Shown one piece after another: positions 45,176-55,367 of a DNA stretch of 64,000 nt. The stretch's first letter is position 1. Every line of letters starts with the position of its first letter. The notes under the pieces are model-generated. The model saw only the letters and a program-made list of their open reading frames with translations, was not told the DNA's origin and searched no databases. The stretch comes from Cricetomys ansorgei (Eukaryota; Chordata; Mammalia; Rodentia; Nesomyidae). A program made the translations under genes and the position numbers. The stretch is from positions 1,954,001-2,018,000 of the forward strand of contig JAMJFZ010002594.1 of NCBI GenBank assembly GCA_026225945.1, in the 5' to 3' direction.

Positions 45176-45350
45176 TTAGTCACTTTTCTATTGCTGTGAA
45201 GAGACACCATGACCGAGGCAACTCTTACAAAATAAAGCATTTAATTGGGGGCTTGCTTACAGTTTCAGAGGATCAGTCCATTATCATCATGGCAAGGGAC
45301 ATGGTGGCAGGCATGGTGCTGGAGCAGAAGCTTCGAGCTACATCCTGATC

Positions 45351-45353
<3 letters not shown>
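45176..45353 (+). mobile_element. Rodent LTR-like interspersed repeat, partial
   Basis: It starts TTAGTCACTTTTCTATTGCT and continues GTGAAGAGACACCATGACC, CATTTAATTGGGGGCTTGCT and CATTATCATCATGGC. It is the same family as at 13199 and is cut off by the (GA)n tract. Confidence 0.75.
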
Positions 45354-45401
<48 letters not shown>

Positions 45402-45410
45402 AGGGAGATT
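45354..45410. repeat. (GA)n microsatellite
   Basis: A GA run of about 20 units followed by GGGAGGGAGGGA. Confidence 0.94.
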
Positions 45411-46213
45411 CTAATCCTTCACAAATGGTGCCACTTGCTGATGACCAGACATTCAAATATGCGACCCTATGGAGCCCACTCTTACCCACAGGCTGCCTTC
45501 CTGTGTGCCCAGCCACTCATCCACCCACCTACATGCTACCTACTCGCTATGCCCACCAGCCCAGCCACCATCCAACTACTCAGACATCCAGGCTGTTTAT
45601 CTGTTGTTTACAGAGGACTTGCTCTGTATTAGGCCCTGTGAACAATGCCAAGGGGACACTTTGGTAAGCCAAGGGACATGTTCATGGCTTTGTGAGCCGA
45701 GCAGATGTTGCCAGGATGCTAACTGGAGCAGCATGTGGTGTGAGGCGGGCTAGCAAACTGAAAGACTGGAAGTTAGGGAGCAATCCCCTGAGGAGGAGGT
45801 GCCAAGTGGGAATATGAATGAGGATCAGGAATTAATGAGTTTGCTGGAACCCTGAGGTGCAGGGAGGGGAGGAGGAGGGAGGGAGGCACAAGGGTGCCTG
45901 GAGCATCGGAGAGGTTGATGGATGCCACTCTTGGGTTGTCATCCTGGTACCATGGGCTGCACAGTTTGTTCTGGGCTCTGGGTGTGTCATAATGAACTCA
46001 ACAATTGCGTAGTCTTCTGGCTGATGCCACAGAGTGACTCAGCAAACAGAGGGGTGTTGGGAAGGTGTGACTCAGCAGAGGTGGGGTGCTGGGAACCTGT
46101 AAGAGTCAACTTTTAAGAATGAATCATTGTCACAGAAGTCCCGATAGAGAGACCCGTGGGTAGAGGAGGAAGCGATTCTTGAAAGGGTCTCCTCATCTTG
46201 TTCTCTGCTACAG

Positions 46214-46297
46214 TCTGCCTCTGACATCGGGCAAATCCAGGAACTCCAGCTGCAACTGGAAGAAGCAAAGAAGGAGAAGCAGAAGCTGCGGGAGCAG
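46214..46297 (+). CDS. Myo18b: Myo18b exon 15: coiled coil
   Basis: 84 nt, 28 codons, phase 0; donor GTACTC is weak. It encodes SASDIGQIQELQLQLEEAKK and EKQKLREQ, parallel to [24 protein letters not shown] in MYO18A. It is the shortest coding exon in the window, and skipping it would keep the frame. Confidence 0.94.
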
Positions 46298-47225
46298 GTA
46301 CTCGCTCAGAGCGGCCATGCTGTGGGGGAGGGAGGTTCCCTCTGAGCCCTCAGAGTCAGTTGTGTGGCAAGTGCATGGAGCCAGTTCTAGCAGACAGACA
46401 GACAGACAAATCCACAGGTGAATGGAGCCAGTCCTAGCGGACAGACAGACAGACAGGTCCACAGGTCAATGGAGCCAGTCCTAGCGGACAGACAGACAGA
46501 CAGGTCCACAAGTGAGCCAGTCCTAGCTGACAGACAGACAGACAGATCCACAGGTGAATGGAGCGAGTCCTAGCAGACAGACAGACAGGCCCGCATGCTC
46601 TCATCACAGCCTGTTCCTCCCCATGTACAGATGGCCCATGCACCATCCAATGCAGGTTCTCCCTACTCCTCTCTGGGAAAGCGCTCCCAAGAACAGATGA
46701 TGTCCATGAGTCTGGGCCACATCTCTTTGGGAGCTCTTCCATTGGAGCTCTACCCCTCTAAGCCTCAGAACATAGCTGGCCCTGCTAGAGCCGATGTGCA
46801 TGCCCATCAGAGTGACAGTTCCTCATCACACACGTGGGCACGGAGTCCCGACCAGCAGGACGAAGACGGAAGCAGCACTGGCCACTGCCGGCTGCTGGTC
46901 CCACGATGAAAATGGAGAAACTGGAGCTCAAGCAGGAGATGACATGCCCAGGCTGTGAGCGTGGGCTCCCAGCCTCCCTTGCTGTGTCTTCTGACCAGCT
47001 TGGCCCTTTATAGCAGGGAAGAGGAAGAGGACAATGAATGAAAGTCTTGCTTCGTATCCAAAGGCTCAGGAAGTGTCACCCAACACCCGCTGCACTGGGC
47101 AGGGCTAGTGGAGGGTTGGCAGCACTGGCCTGTGCAGATGGTGATCAGATTGTAGCACTGAGCAGAGGACAGGAGCCAGGGGCAGGATCAGGGCTGGTGG
47201 TGCCAGTAGACTCCTCTGTACCCAG
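46298..47225 (+). other. Intron 15 (928 bp)
   Basis: The left third is a 47-bp tandem repeat with (ACAG)n cores (46388-46592). The rest is unclassified. Confidence 0.86.
46388..46592. repeat. 47-bp tandem repeat with (ACAG)n core, about 5 copies
   Basis: Each unit has GACAGACAGACAGACA, then RTCCACAGGTGAATGGAGCC and AGTCCTAGCGG. Copies start at about 46389, 46436, 46484, 46525 and 46572; the third is shortened. Confidence 0.92.
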
Positions 47226-47363
47226 CTGCAGGTGGCTCAGCTTCGCATCCAGTACCTGGAGCAGTCCACCGTAGACCGCACCATTGTCAGCAGGCAGGAG
47301 GCTGCCATCTGTGACCTGGAGAACAAGACCGAGTTCCAGAAGGTGCAGATCAAGAGATTTGAG
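47226..47363 (+). CDS. Myo18b: Myo18b exon 16: coiled coil
   Basis: 138 nt, 46 codons, phase 0; acceptor CTGTACCCAG, donor GTACCT. It encodes LQVAQLRIQYLEQSTVDRTI, VSRQEAAICDLENKTEFQKV and QIKRFE. LEQS.VD...VSRQEA.I..LE...EF...Q.KR is a class XVIII hallmark. A second AG six bases downstream (CTGCAG) could start the exon two codons later; alignment with MYO18A favours the first. Confidence 0.95.
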
Positions 47364-47449
47364 GTACCTGGGACACAGCGGCTGCTGGGGGCTGGGGCAG
47401 GGAGTGAGTTCCACCTCTGTGCCTTGCTTGGGACTGATCCCACACCTCC

Positions 47450-47600
47450 ATCTGTTCTTGACCCTCCCTTTCCTTTCTCCTCCCTCTCCTGACCTCTCCC
47501 TCCCCCGGCCCCTCCCTCTTCTGGCCCCTCCTCTCCCGACCCCTCCCTCCTCTCCTGACCCCTCCCTCCCCTGACCCCTCCCTCTCCTAGCTCCCTGCCT
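47450..47600. repeat. Pyrimidine-rich CCTCCC tract
   Basis: Irregular repeats of CCCCTCCCTCTCCTGACCC, almost free of purines, over about 150 bp. Confidence 0.88.
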
Positions 47601-48188
47601 CTTCTCTTCCTTAGCCTTGGGCTCCACTGCCCACCCTCCAGTCCCTGGGTTCAATCCTTCCCAACTCTGCCTGTCTACTCATCCTCTCAGACACTGCAAA
47701 CTCATGGCGGGCAATTTCTTTCTCATCTAGTCTGGGAAGCTCCACGTTGGTATGCATAGGACAGACATATGTGCACAAACACCCACAGTACAGGGCAGGG
47801 CCATGACTTTACAGGACAGAGCCTTTCAGGGCAGAGTGCCCAGCTGGCTTCAGGATGAGGCCGGCGGTATATCAGATACTGACGGGCTTGGGTAGGGTTT
47901 GGTGAGGACACTGACACCAGCCTTGAGTGGATAATTCCAGTGTGTGTCCAGGTCTTCAGCAATGTGGACCAAGGGCACAGGGCATTTACAGAGCTCACCT
48001 CCATTGTTGAAGTCATCCCCTGTGCCTGAAATTTGGTACCACTGTGGGCAGTGGGGAATAAGGATAGGCCTCACCATCAGCGTGAGGACCCAGCCCCCCG
48101 GAGAGGGTCAGAGATGGGAGTTGATTGACACCTGACCTGGCCTTCCACTCACACCAACCCCCTCCTCGATGTGTTAATCCCAAAGATG

Positions 48189-48271
48189 GGAGGAGGAGGA
48201 GGAGAAAGAAGAGGGGGAGGAGGAGGAGGAGGAGGAGGAGGAGGAGGAGGAGGAGGAGGAGGAGGAGGAGG
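48189..48271. repeat. (GGA)n trinucleotide array
   Basis: AGG triplets with one GAAAGAAGAG interruption and then about 20 uninterrupted GGA units. It would read as poly-Arg/Gly/Glu but is intronic. Confidence 0.95.
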
Positions 48272-48289
48272 ACCATCGCCCCAGATCAT

Positions 48290-48835
48290 CATGGCCAAAC
48301 TAAATAGAGCAAGCAATTAGCTAAAGCAAGCTTTTTTATTTGTGCACATGGGCTGCCTCCCCCTAAGGTGGGGTTCAGAGGTCATTGGACATGACACAGA
48401 CAGGGTTTTTACAGATCAGGGGTAGGGGGTTTCCCAATGGCGGATCAGGTGCGGTTCAGGTGCAGAACACGGTCTTCAACAAGGTAGTCATAGCAACAGG
48501 TAGTCATAACAACACTTTTGAAACACAGGTAGGCTTGCAAGACAATTATCAACAACTTCTTGAAACAAAGACCTGCTTGCAAGGTGGTCTTATGTTACTC
48601 ATGACAACAGGTAGCCAAATAACCTTTTGAAACAAAGACGTGCTTGCCGGCTTCTGGAACAGGCAGTGCAGAACCGTTTGTAGTTAGGGTTAAAGGTGGT
48701 GCATAGCCCAGTCCTTGAGGAACAGCCATTTAATCATAAACAGGGGTGAACCTAGTTTGTCTTTATTATGAAATGCGTTTTAAGCCTAGGCCGGAGGCTG
48801 GCTGGCTCATAGCTACAGTGTGTTTGCATGTGAAA
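48290..48835. mobile_element. Unclassified repeat-like block
   Basis: Begins after the (GGA)n run with CATGGCCAAACTAAATAGAG. It contains short internal near-repeats (CAACAGGTAGTCATAACAAC, ACTTTTGAAACA...GGCTTGCAAG, CTTGAAACAAAGACCTGCTT, TTTTGAAACAAAGACGTGCT). It may be an LTR of a rodent endogenous retrovirus, but I cannot place it. Confidence 0.35.
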
Positions 48836-49000
48836 GGCTGTGTCGTGGTGACCCCCAACCACACGATTGTTTTCATTACTGCTTCATAACTGTGCTTTTG
48901 CTGCTGTTACGAATCATGTTAATATCTGATGTGCAGGTGGTCTTCGGCAACCCCTGTGAAAGGGTCCTTTGACCCCCAGAGGGGTCGTTCCGCAACCCTC
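48836..49000 (-). mobile_element. URR1-like hAT DNA transposon fragment
   Basis: CGTGGTGACCCCCAACCACA, CATTACTGCTTCATAACTGT, TATCTGATGTGCAGG and CCTTTGACCCCCAGAGGGGT match the rodent non-autonomous hAT family URR1 (from memory). The orientation is opposite to the copy at 49787. Confidence 0.75.
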
Positions 49001-49786
49001 CTAATCCTGGGGACATGTGGTCTCTGAGATGACTACAGTGGATAAACTGGAGAAATTCCTGTTGACTTTCATAGGTTTCCCAAGCAGCTCAAGGGACCAC
49101 TTAGGCAGGGCCCTTCAGAGCACCCGGAGCACTGCACACTGTGTTGGACGGCTGCCTACGTCACACAGGCTCACTGGGGCTTTCACCCAGTTCTAGCATA
49201 GATGACCAATCACAGGAAAGGGAAAACCTGAAGGATCCCAGCCTGTGCTCACCTGTTCAGACGTAGCAGAAGCCATGTCCCTGCTGCCCGGGGCTGGGGT
49301 CACTGGAGACGCTGTGACGATTCTTCTTCCCCTCCTTTCCCTTGGACAGTCTCTCAAATGGAGCCCAACAGAACAGCTTCCCTTCGGGTGATGGTATCTG
49401 ACCCTGAGTCCGTCTCCTCCACCCGTGGCTCCCAGAACTCCCAGCAAGGCGTGAAATATTCACGTGGCTCTTCCTCTGTCGACACTCGGCGTGTGTCCGC
49501 CGGGATCCCACAGATCGATGGGTTCCAGGCTTGTTGGCTGCCTAATGAATCAATCCGGAGAGCCCTGGGGCCTCTGAAGCGCTCAGGTGTCTGGAATGCT
49601 TTCCTCTTCATCTCTTCATTATGTCTGATGGGTTTACGTCCTCTGGAAAGGCCGAGCACCGAGGGTTGAGAGGAGTGATCTCACCCAAGATTCCCATTCA
49701 TAAACCCAGACCCAAAGTCAAGTCCGGCTGGAGTGTTGATCCAGCATGATTCTCTCTCTCTCTCTGGGGTACCCCTCCACTTCTTA

Positions 49787-50008
49787 CAGTGGCAGTTCTC
49801 AACCTGTGGGTCGTGACCCCTCTGGGGGTCAAAGGACCCTTTCACAGGGGTCGCCTAAAACCATATGTATATCAGATATTTACAGTACGATTCATAACAG
49901 TAGCAAAATCAAGTTATGAAGTAGCAACGAAAATAATTGTGTGGTCAGCACAGCATGAGGAACTGTGTTAAAGGGTTGCAGCATTAGGAGGGCTGAGAGC
50001 CACTGCCC
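49787..50008 (+). mobile_element. URR1-like hAT DNA transposon, near complete
   Basis: Starts CAGTGGCAGTTCTCAACCTG and ends GGAGGGCTGAGAGCCACTG, imperfect terminal inverted repeats. Inside are GTGACCCCTCTGGGGGTCAA, TATCAGATATTTACAGTACG and GTTATGAAGTAGCAACGAAA. It is non-coding, as expected for this element. Confidence 0.85.
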
Positions 50009-50084
50009 TAGACCTTGGGAGGCATGGAGGCAAGGGTTACCAGGCTTTCCGCCTGCAGCCTTGCTTGTGCCAGACTCTGTCTAT

Positions 50085-50240
50085 GCCAACTGCCTGGTAA
50101 CATGTCAGATCCTGGCAGTGCCCTGGGACATAGGCACAAGCGCCCCACCCCAAAGGCCCAATTAGCTACCCAGGGTCACACAGCAGAAAGAGACAGAGGC
50201 AGGATTCGAACCCAGAGCATCTCAGAGACAGGCTCTTCAT
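50085..50240 (-). mobile_element. MIR SINE
   Basis: The + strand core reads CTACCCAGGGTCACACAGCA and then GAGGCAGGATTCGAACCCAG, the reverse complement of the MIR core. Confidence 0.82.
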
Positions 50241-50689
50241 GTGTTTGTCCCACAATCTCTCAGAATGGCCCTTATTTCAAAGTAAATTCTTACTTTTGTG
50301 GCAGAAATCACAATTCTTTTCCCCCATTTGTGGTTGTCTTGTTTTTCCTTTTTCCTTTTGAGATTATAATATAATTACATCATTCCTGCTTGGCTTTTCT
50401 CTTCCACTTTCAATTTCATGACCTTTTGTTTTTTTCGTTGATCGTAATGTGTGTATATATATTCCTAAATATAAGCTGCTTGGTCGGTATGGTGTTCCTT
50501 GGATGTATGTTTTCTGGCTAACCAATCAGTGTGCTTTTCCCCCGCAGAAGTCTAAGAAACCACAGTTCTTGGCTGGATCCCCTGGTGCAAACATGTAGAG
50601 GCCCAGTGAAGGAGCCCCCTTCCTGGAGACCTTGCCCTGAGCCCTAATCTCTCCAGGTGAGACCAACCACGCTCTCTGCCCCTCCCTAG

Positions 50690-50875
50690 GTCCTGGTAAT
50701 CCGGCTTCGGGACAGCCTGATCAAGATGGGTGAGGAGCTGTCCCGAGCAGCCAAGTCGGAGGCCCAGCAGCGGGAAAACAGTCAGTACTACCAGCGGCGC
50801 CTGGAGGAGCTGAAGGCAGAGATGCAGGAGCTGGCCCAGCGCGAGGAGGAGGCCAGCCGGCGCTGCATGGAGCTG
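50690..50875 (+). CDS. Myo18b: Myo18b exon 17: coiled coil (last exon in window)
   Basis: 186 nt, 62 codons, phase 0; acceptor CTCTGCCCCTCCCTAG, donor GTGAGT. It encodes VLVIRLRDSLIKMGEELSRA, AKSEAQQRENSQYYQRRLEE, LKAEMQELAQREEEASRRCM and EL. The block ..RRL...K.EM.ELA..E.EASR...EL matches MYO18A just before its last coiled-coil segment. The next exon (the end of the rod, then the long C-terminal tail of MYO18B) is not in the window. Confidence 0.95.
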
Positions 50876-51057
50876 GTGAGTCCTAGCCCTGGTGAGCTGT
50901 TGGGCATTTGGGCTGCAGTGGAAGCTTCCTTTCTTGGGATAGCGATGCCTTTGTGAGAGATTCGGTACTCATCTCAGGCTTTTAGGAGTGGGTTAGCAAG
51001 GAGGGAGAAGCAGAAGATGGTGGGCTGAGAGACAACACTGCCAGGGACTGTGAGCTA

Positions 51058-51260
51058 TGGAGGCGTGTCCAAAGCCGACCAGTGGCCTCTCTGCAGCTTT
51101 GGAGGTGTGTCCAAAGCAGACCAATGGCCTCTCTGCAGCTTTGGAGGCGTGTCCAAAGCCAACCAATGGCCTCTCTGCAGCTTTGGAGGTGTGTCCAAAG
51201 CCGACCAGTGGCCTCTCTGCAGCTTTGGAGGCGTGTCCAAAGCCGACCAGTGGCCAGTGC
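51058..51260. repeat. 42-bp tandem repeat, about 5 copies
   Basis: The unit GGAGGYGTGTCCAAAGCCGA followed by CCAGTGGCCTCTCTGCAGCTTT repeats about five times, starting about 180 bp into the intron. The 14-codon period keeps several frames open on both strands; these are not genes. Confidence 0.94.
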
Positions 51261-51539
51261 AGCTGGCAGCACCCAGACTCAGCCCAGTTGTCTCTTTCTC
51301 ACATAAGAAACACCAAGGACAGGGTGGCCTCAGGCAACCAGGAAGGAAACAGGACACATTCAGTGTCTGTCTTTCCTGAGGTCTCAGCCCCACCTAAGCA
51401 TAGAGTGCTCACAGCAACTGTAGTGTGCAGAGGGGAAACCAGGCTTCAACGGAGAGGCAAGTGGTCAGCTGCCACTTGTAAATGTGATGCATTTCTGGGC
51501 TTGGAGCAGAATAACAAATGTGGAAGGTGAAAGAGCTAG

Positions 51540-51842
51540 AAAAGCCTGGAGTGAGCACACAGTATGTCCAATCTGGGAAAAGCCTGGAGTGAGCACACAG
51601 TATGCCCAATCTGAGAAAAGCCTGGAGTGAGCACACAGTATGCCCGATCTGAGAAAAGCCTGGAGTGAGCACACAGTATGCCCAATCTGAGAAAAGCCTG
51701 GAGTGAGCACACAGTATGCTCAATCTGAGAAAAGCCTGGAGTGAGCACACAGTATGCCCAATCTGAGAAAAGCCTGGAGTGAGCACACAGTATGTCCAAT
51801 CTGAGAAAAGCCTGGAGTGAGCACACAGTATGCCCACTCTGA
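51540..51842. repeat. 38-bp minisatellite, 8 copies
   Basis: The unit AAAAGCCTGGAGTGAGCACA followed by CAGTATGCCCAATCTGAG repeats eight times from 51540 at 38-base steps. Units are over 90% alike, so the array is recent or homogenised. Confidence 0.96.
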
Positions 51843-54024
51843 GGGAAATGCTTCCCACGGGAATCCCATGTCCGTTACGAAGATGGAGGAACTGGAGCCC
51901 TGGGCTCTCAGCAGGCTGAGCGGAGGCTCGGGAAGGACGGCGTGCGTCTGAGGTCACGTGGTTAGCCATGCTGTTACTCACCAGGTCTCTTTGTCCACGG
52001 CCTGGGCCGAGGGACACTTTTAATTTGTTTTCTGCCTTGCAGGAATTTCCTTCATCCTTTGATGTTCTGTTCTTAGAATGCTTTCCTTCTGGGATCACAT
52101 GACAGCATCAATCTCAGAGACAGGCATATTGACGTCTTCTTGTTTTTTATTCTGTTATGGGGGGGCACATGGCACCCCCTTTGTCCACTGTTACTCAGCC
52201 TTCAGCCAGTGAACCTGCACCATGCCTAGCACCATCCCTGAGGTCTCCAAAGTGAGGTCACTTCCCCTGCCCACCTGTCCCCCTGGCTCACCCACCGTCC
52301 TCCCTGGTGAGAGTCTGGCGGTCAGCGCCACCCTTGGCGGGCCGGCTGTCTGTGGTGATGAGCAAGGTGATGTGCAAACACTGAGATCCCCAAACAAGTC
52401 CCGGTCCCTGACTGGAGTTTCCCCTCCTTCCTCCGGTTGACAAGCGGGGTTCATTAGCAGCCACTTCCTGTGCAGCAGCCTGTCCCTGTCATCTCTGGCC
52501 AGGAGAGCTGTCCTAACCTCTGTCTCTCTGATGTCTTTGTTAGCTGCGGCTGCGCTGGCTGTCGAATGGCAGCTTTTCTTCCTCTGTGCCGTGGTCCCAC
52601 TCCTATGCCCTCCCTTCCCCTCCTTTTCTTTCTCCCCTCTGTGCCTCCGTTCTGAGGGTAACATGAGGATGGTTAGTGGGCCTCTAGACGTCGCTGTTTC
52701 GAAAACCCCACGCAGGTTGGGACTTCTCAGTGCAACCTCAAGGTATGTCCACTGGAATCATACCAAGTCTCAAACTCAGTGTGGTTAAAGCTCAGACCTT
52801 GTTATCAAATGCTGTGCAGATCAGTCTTAGATGGAGTATGCCAGGCCACGCCCACTCTGAAGACCCTTCTCCCAGCTTCCCTGCCTCCTGGTGGGGTGGC
52901 TGCCAGTCCTGGCCAATGGCAGCTAGCAGCAAAGTTCTAGTCTGTGAGTCCATATCCGTGTATCTTTTTGCCTGATGCTGCGGGCTAACTGTCCCTCTGC
53001 CCTCGTGAGGACTGCAGCCCCTGGGTTTAGGACACACCCTAAGTGGCTTGATTTGTGCTGCAGATAAACTCATTCACAATCCCGGTGGATATATGTCAGG
53101 AAAGGCCACATGGAACTCATCCCAGGAGTGCAGGCTACACCCTTGCTCGGCTGCCGTGGCGAGAACATCTGGCATATTTCGTAGTCTCCTTAGGGCTTTG
53201 GGGGTGAGCAAGGCTCACAGGGACAATTCAACTTGACAGTCTGTACTGGTTATTTCATCTCTGTGAATCTGTGACTGACATGCCCAACACAGACACCCTT
53301 AGTTGGGGGAGGCTTGTCTTGCCTCGGATCTGTAGGGCTCTCAGTCCTCGTGGCTGGGAAGGCACAGGTTCGGAGCCATCCGGTCTGTGACAGCAGAGGC
53401 TGGTGCCATCATCTGTGCCCGTGGAGGGTACCAGGGACAGAAAGAACAGCCTGAATCAAGGAGGGATGTAACTTCCAAAGGCCGTCCTTAGTGACCTACA
53501 AGCCTGCCAGTCCTCACAACTCAAAGTAGAGCCACAAGCCCAGGAGCTCAAAACATGAGCCCGAGAGGGACGTTTCCAGTTCCTGTTACCTCGCGCAGCC
53601 TCTTGCTGAGAGTGGCTGTCCCCAGTTTACCAGTGAATTCCTGGCCTCTGGGCCCTGAAGACTTTATGGCAGGAGAAAAGAGGTCTGGGCTAACCCAAGT
53701 GCTCGACAGGCATGGCAAGAAAGAGGGGTCTCAATGTCCCCACTTGTCCTGAAGGCCAGTCTCCATGCCGTGGCATCCTGGCACCTCCCTAGGCTTCTCA
53801 GAGACCTCATCCCACCTGTCCCGGTCAAGGCCCATGGCCAGGACCAGATCTTCCCTCATGTCTTCTCCCTCCCTTCTGTGCAGAAGTCAGAGCTCTGGGC
53901 CGTTCGTTCATGTGAGTCCCTACGGTGTGTCTAGCACCATTATGGGCTAGGTGTCCTCAACCAGCCCACACATGGGAGATACAGAACTGTTACTGTTATA
54001 GCTTGGGTCCTGCGGTGGGGCACA

Positions 54025-54642
54025 GCAGCAGGAAGTTAGGTCACTGGTGCAGTGACAGGAAGTTGGGTCATGGCGCTGTGGCAGGAAGTTAGGTCACTGG
54101 GACAGTGGCAGGAAGTTAGGTCACTGGTGCAGTGGCAGGAAGTTAGGTCACTGGGACAGTGGCAGGAAGTTAGGTCATGGCGCTGTGGCAGGAAGTTAGG
54201 TCACTGGGACAGTGGCAGGAAGTTAGGTCACTGGGACAGTGGCAGGAAGTTAGGTCACTGGGACAGTGGCAGGAAGTTAGGTCACTGGGACAGTGGCAGG
54301 AAGTTAGGTCACTGGGGCAGTGGCAGGAAGTTAGGTCACTGGGACAGTGGCAGGAAGTTAGGTCACTGGGACAGTGGCAGGAAGTTAGGTCACTGGGACA
54401 GTGGCAGGAAGTTAGGTCACTGGGACAGTGGCAGGAAGTTAGGTCATGGCGCTGTGGCAGGAAGTTAGGTCACTGGGACAATGGCAGGAAGTTAGGTCAC
54501 TGGGACAGTGGCAGGAAGTTAGATCACTGGTGCAGTGGCAGGAAGTTAGGTCATGGTGCAGTGGCAGGAAGTTAGGTCATTGGCGCAGTAATAGGAAGTT
54601 AGGTCACTTGGACAGTGGCAGGAAGTTAGGTCACTGGGCATG
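54025..54642. repeat. 27-bp minisatellite, about 23 copies
   Basis: The unit GGCAGGAAGTTAGGTCACTG followed by GGACAGT repeats about 23 times, with some units carrying TCATGGCGCTGTGG in place of TCACTGGGACAGTGG. The unit is 9 codons long, so nonapeptide-repeat frames appear on the + strand; no gene features accompany them. About 21 units contain AGGTCA. Confidence 0.97.
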
Positions 54643-54761
54643 TGGGCACGGCCTTGGAGGGGTTGTTAGGACCCAGCCCCTTCTTGCCTTTCTGTCTGCT
54701 GCTTGGCTTCTGGAAGTTGAGTGGCCACCTCCACCCTGATTCCTCCACAATGTTCCAAAGC

Positions 54762-54890
54762 AACAGGGCAAGAGGCTGCAGAGCGCTACCTCTGAAACGG
54801 TGAGCCCAAATCAACCTTTCCTTCTTGTTACTTGTTAACCTCAGCTAGTTTTTTTTCACAGTAGCAGAAAGCTGGTTAGCACAATGACCA
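54762..54890 (-). mobile_element. Rodent LTR-like interspersed repeat, terminal fragment
   Basis: GTGAGCCCAAATCAACCTTT, CCTTCTTGTTACTTGT and TTCACAGTAGCAGAAAGCTG match, in reverse complement, the start of the family seen at 13199 and 45176. Confidence 0.6.
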
Positions 54891-55110
54891 CTGCTAGTGT
54901 GTTATACACAGATGCAGTTTCCTCTACAATGAGAGCCCAGAATTCTCAGAGTCATATCTCCCTTAACAATAAGTCTTCCTCCATGTATGTGCATGGTCAC
55001 CACCATGGATCCATGTCCTAGAGCAAAGCATTGCTCTCTGCACCTTCCATCTTTAGAATTAAAGTCTCTCTGGAAGGAGAAAGCTAATTTCCTAATTCCA
55101 TAGTTCAAGC

Positions 55111-55367
55111 ATCCATCCATCCATCCATCTCCACCCACTCATCCACCCATCCACCCACAAATCCATCCACCCACCTATCCATCCATCTACCACCTATCCA
55201 CCCGCTCATCCACCCACCAATCCATCCACCCACTCATCCATCCACCCACCTGCCCATCCACCCATCCATCCATCTGTCCATCCATTCGTTTATCCATCCA
55301 CCATCCATCTGCCTATCCACCCACCCGCTCATCCATCCATCCATTCATCTTTCATCCATGCCTGGAT
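55111..55367. repeat. (ATCC)n tetranucleotide array
   Basis: About 255 bp of CATC/CACC tetramers with CCACCCA, TCTGTCC and CGTTTAT interruptions. Confidence 0.94.

Larger units (their letters stand above)
44997..46213 (+). other. Intron 14 (1.2 kb)
   Basis: Holds a third + strand copy of the LTR-like rodent repeat (45176-45353) running into a (GA)n tract (45354-45410). The rest is unclassified. Acceptor TTGTTCTCTGCTACAG. Confidence 0.85.
47364..50689 (+). other. Intron 16 (3.3 kb)
   Basis: Holds a pyrimidine-rich stretch (47450-47600), a (GGA)n array (48189-48271), an unclassified repeat-like block (48290-48835), two URR1-like DNA transposon copies in opposite orientation (48836-49000 and 49787-50008) and a MIR (50085-50240). 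The segment 49000-49786 looks unique. No exon is recognised. Confidence 0.83.
1306..50875 (+). other. Myo18b: Myo18b gene, internal part (17 exons)
   Basis: Seventeen exons with GT-AG borders join into one open frame of 735 codons. Order of parts: converter end and IQ neck (residues 1-60), WPWW-containing neck/rod junction (about 65-80), then heptad-rich coiled coil to the last residue seen. All junctions are phase 0 except exon 5/6 (phase 1) and 7/8 (phase 2). The order and spacing of conserved blocks follow MYO18A (RQSCQK, EKRLR.DLKRT, EDQ.D.N.LM.KHK, LEQS.VD...VSRQEA), but many positions differ, which favours the paralogue MYO18B. Known of the family: MYO18B is a weak or non-motile class XVIII myosin needed for sarcomere assembly in heart and skeletal muscle. 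Motor domain and long C-terminal tail are outside the window. MYO18A is the alternative, judged unlikely because MYO18A is far better conserved than this. Confidence 0.93.

Noticed and set aside
48125..48307. Poly-arginine frame
   Set aside because: Translation of the (GGA)n array inside intron 16.
51057..52098. Open frames with 14-residue or degenerate repeats on both strands
   Set aside because: They cover the 42-bp and 38-bp tandem repeats. Both strands are open at once, as expected for short-period DNA repeats.
54025..54642. CRISPR-like array
   Set aside because: Units are directly adjacent with no unique spacers, and the context is a vertebrate intron.
54052..54739. Open frames with a nonapeptide repeat resembling a repeat protein
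   Set aside because: The 27-bp DNA minisatellite explains the peptide repeat. Two overlapping frames show the same property, and there is no promoter or splice evidence.
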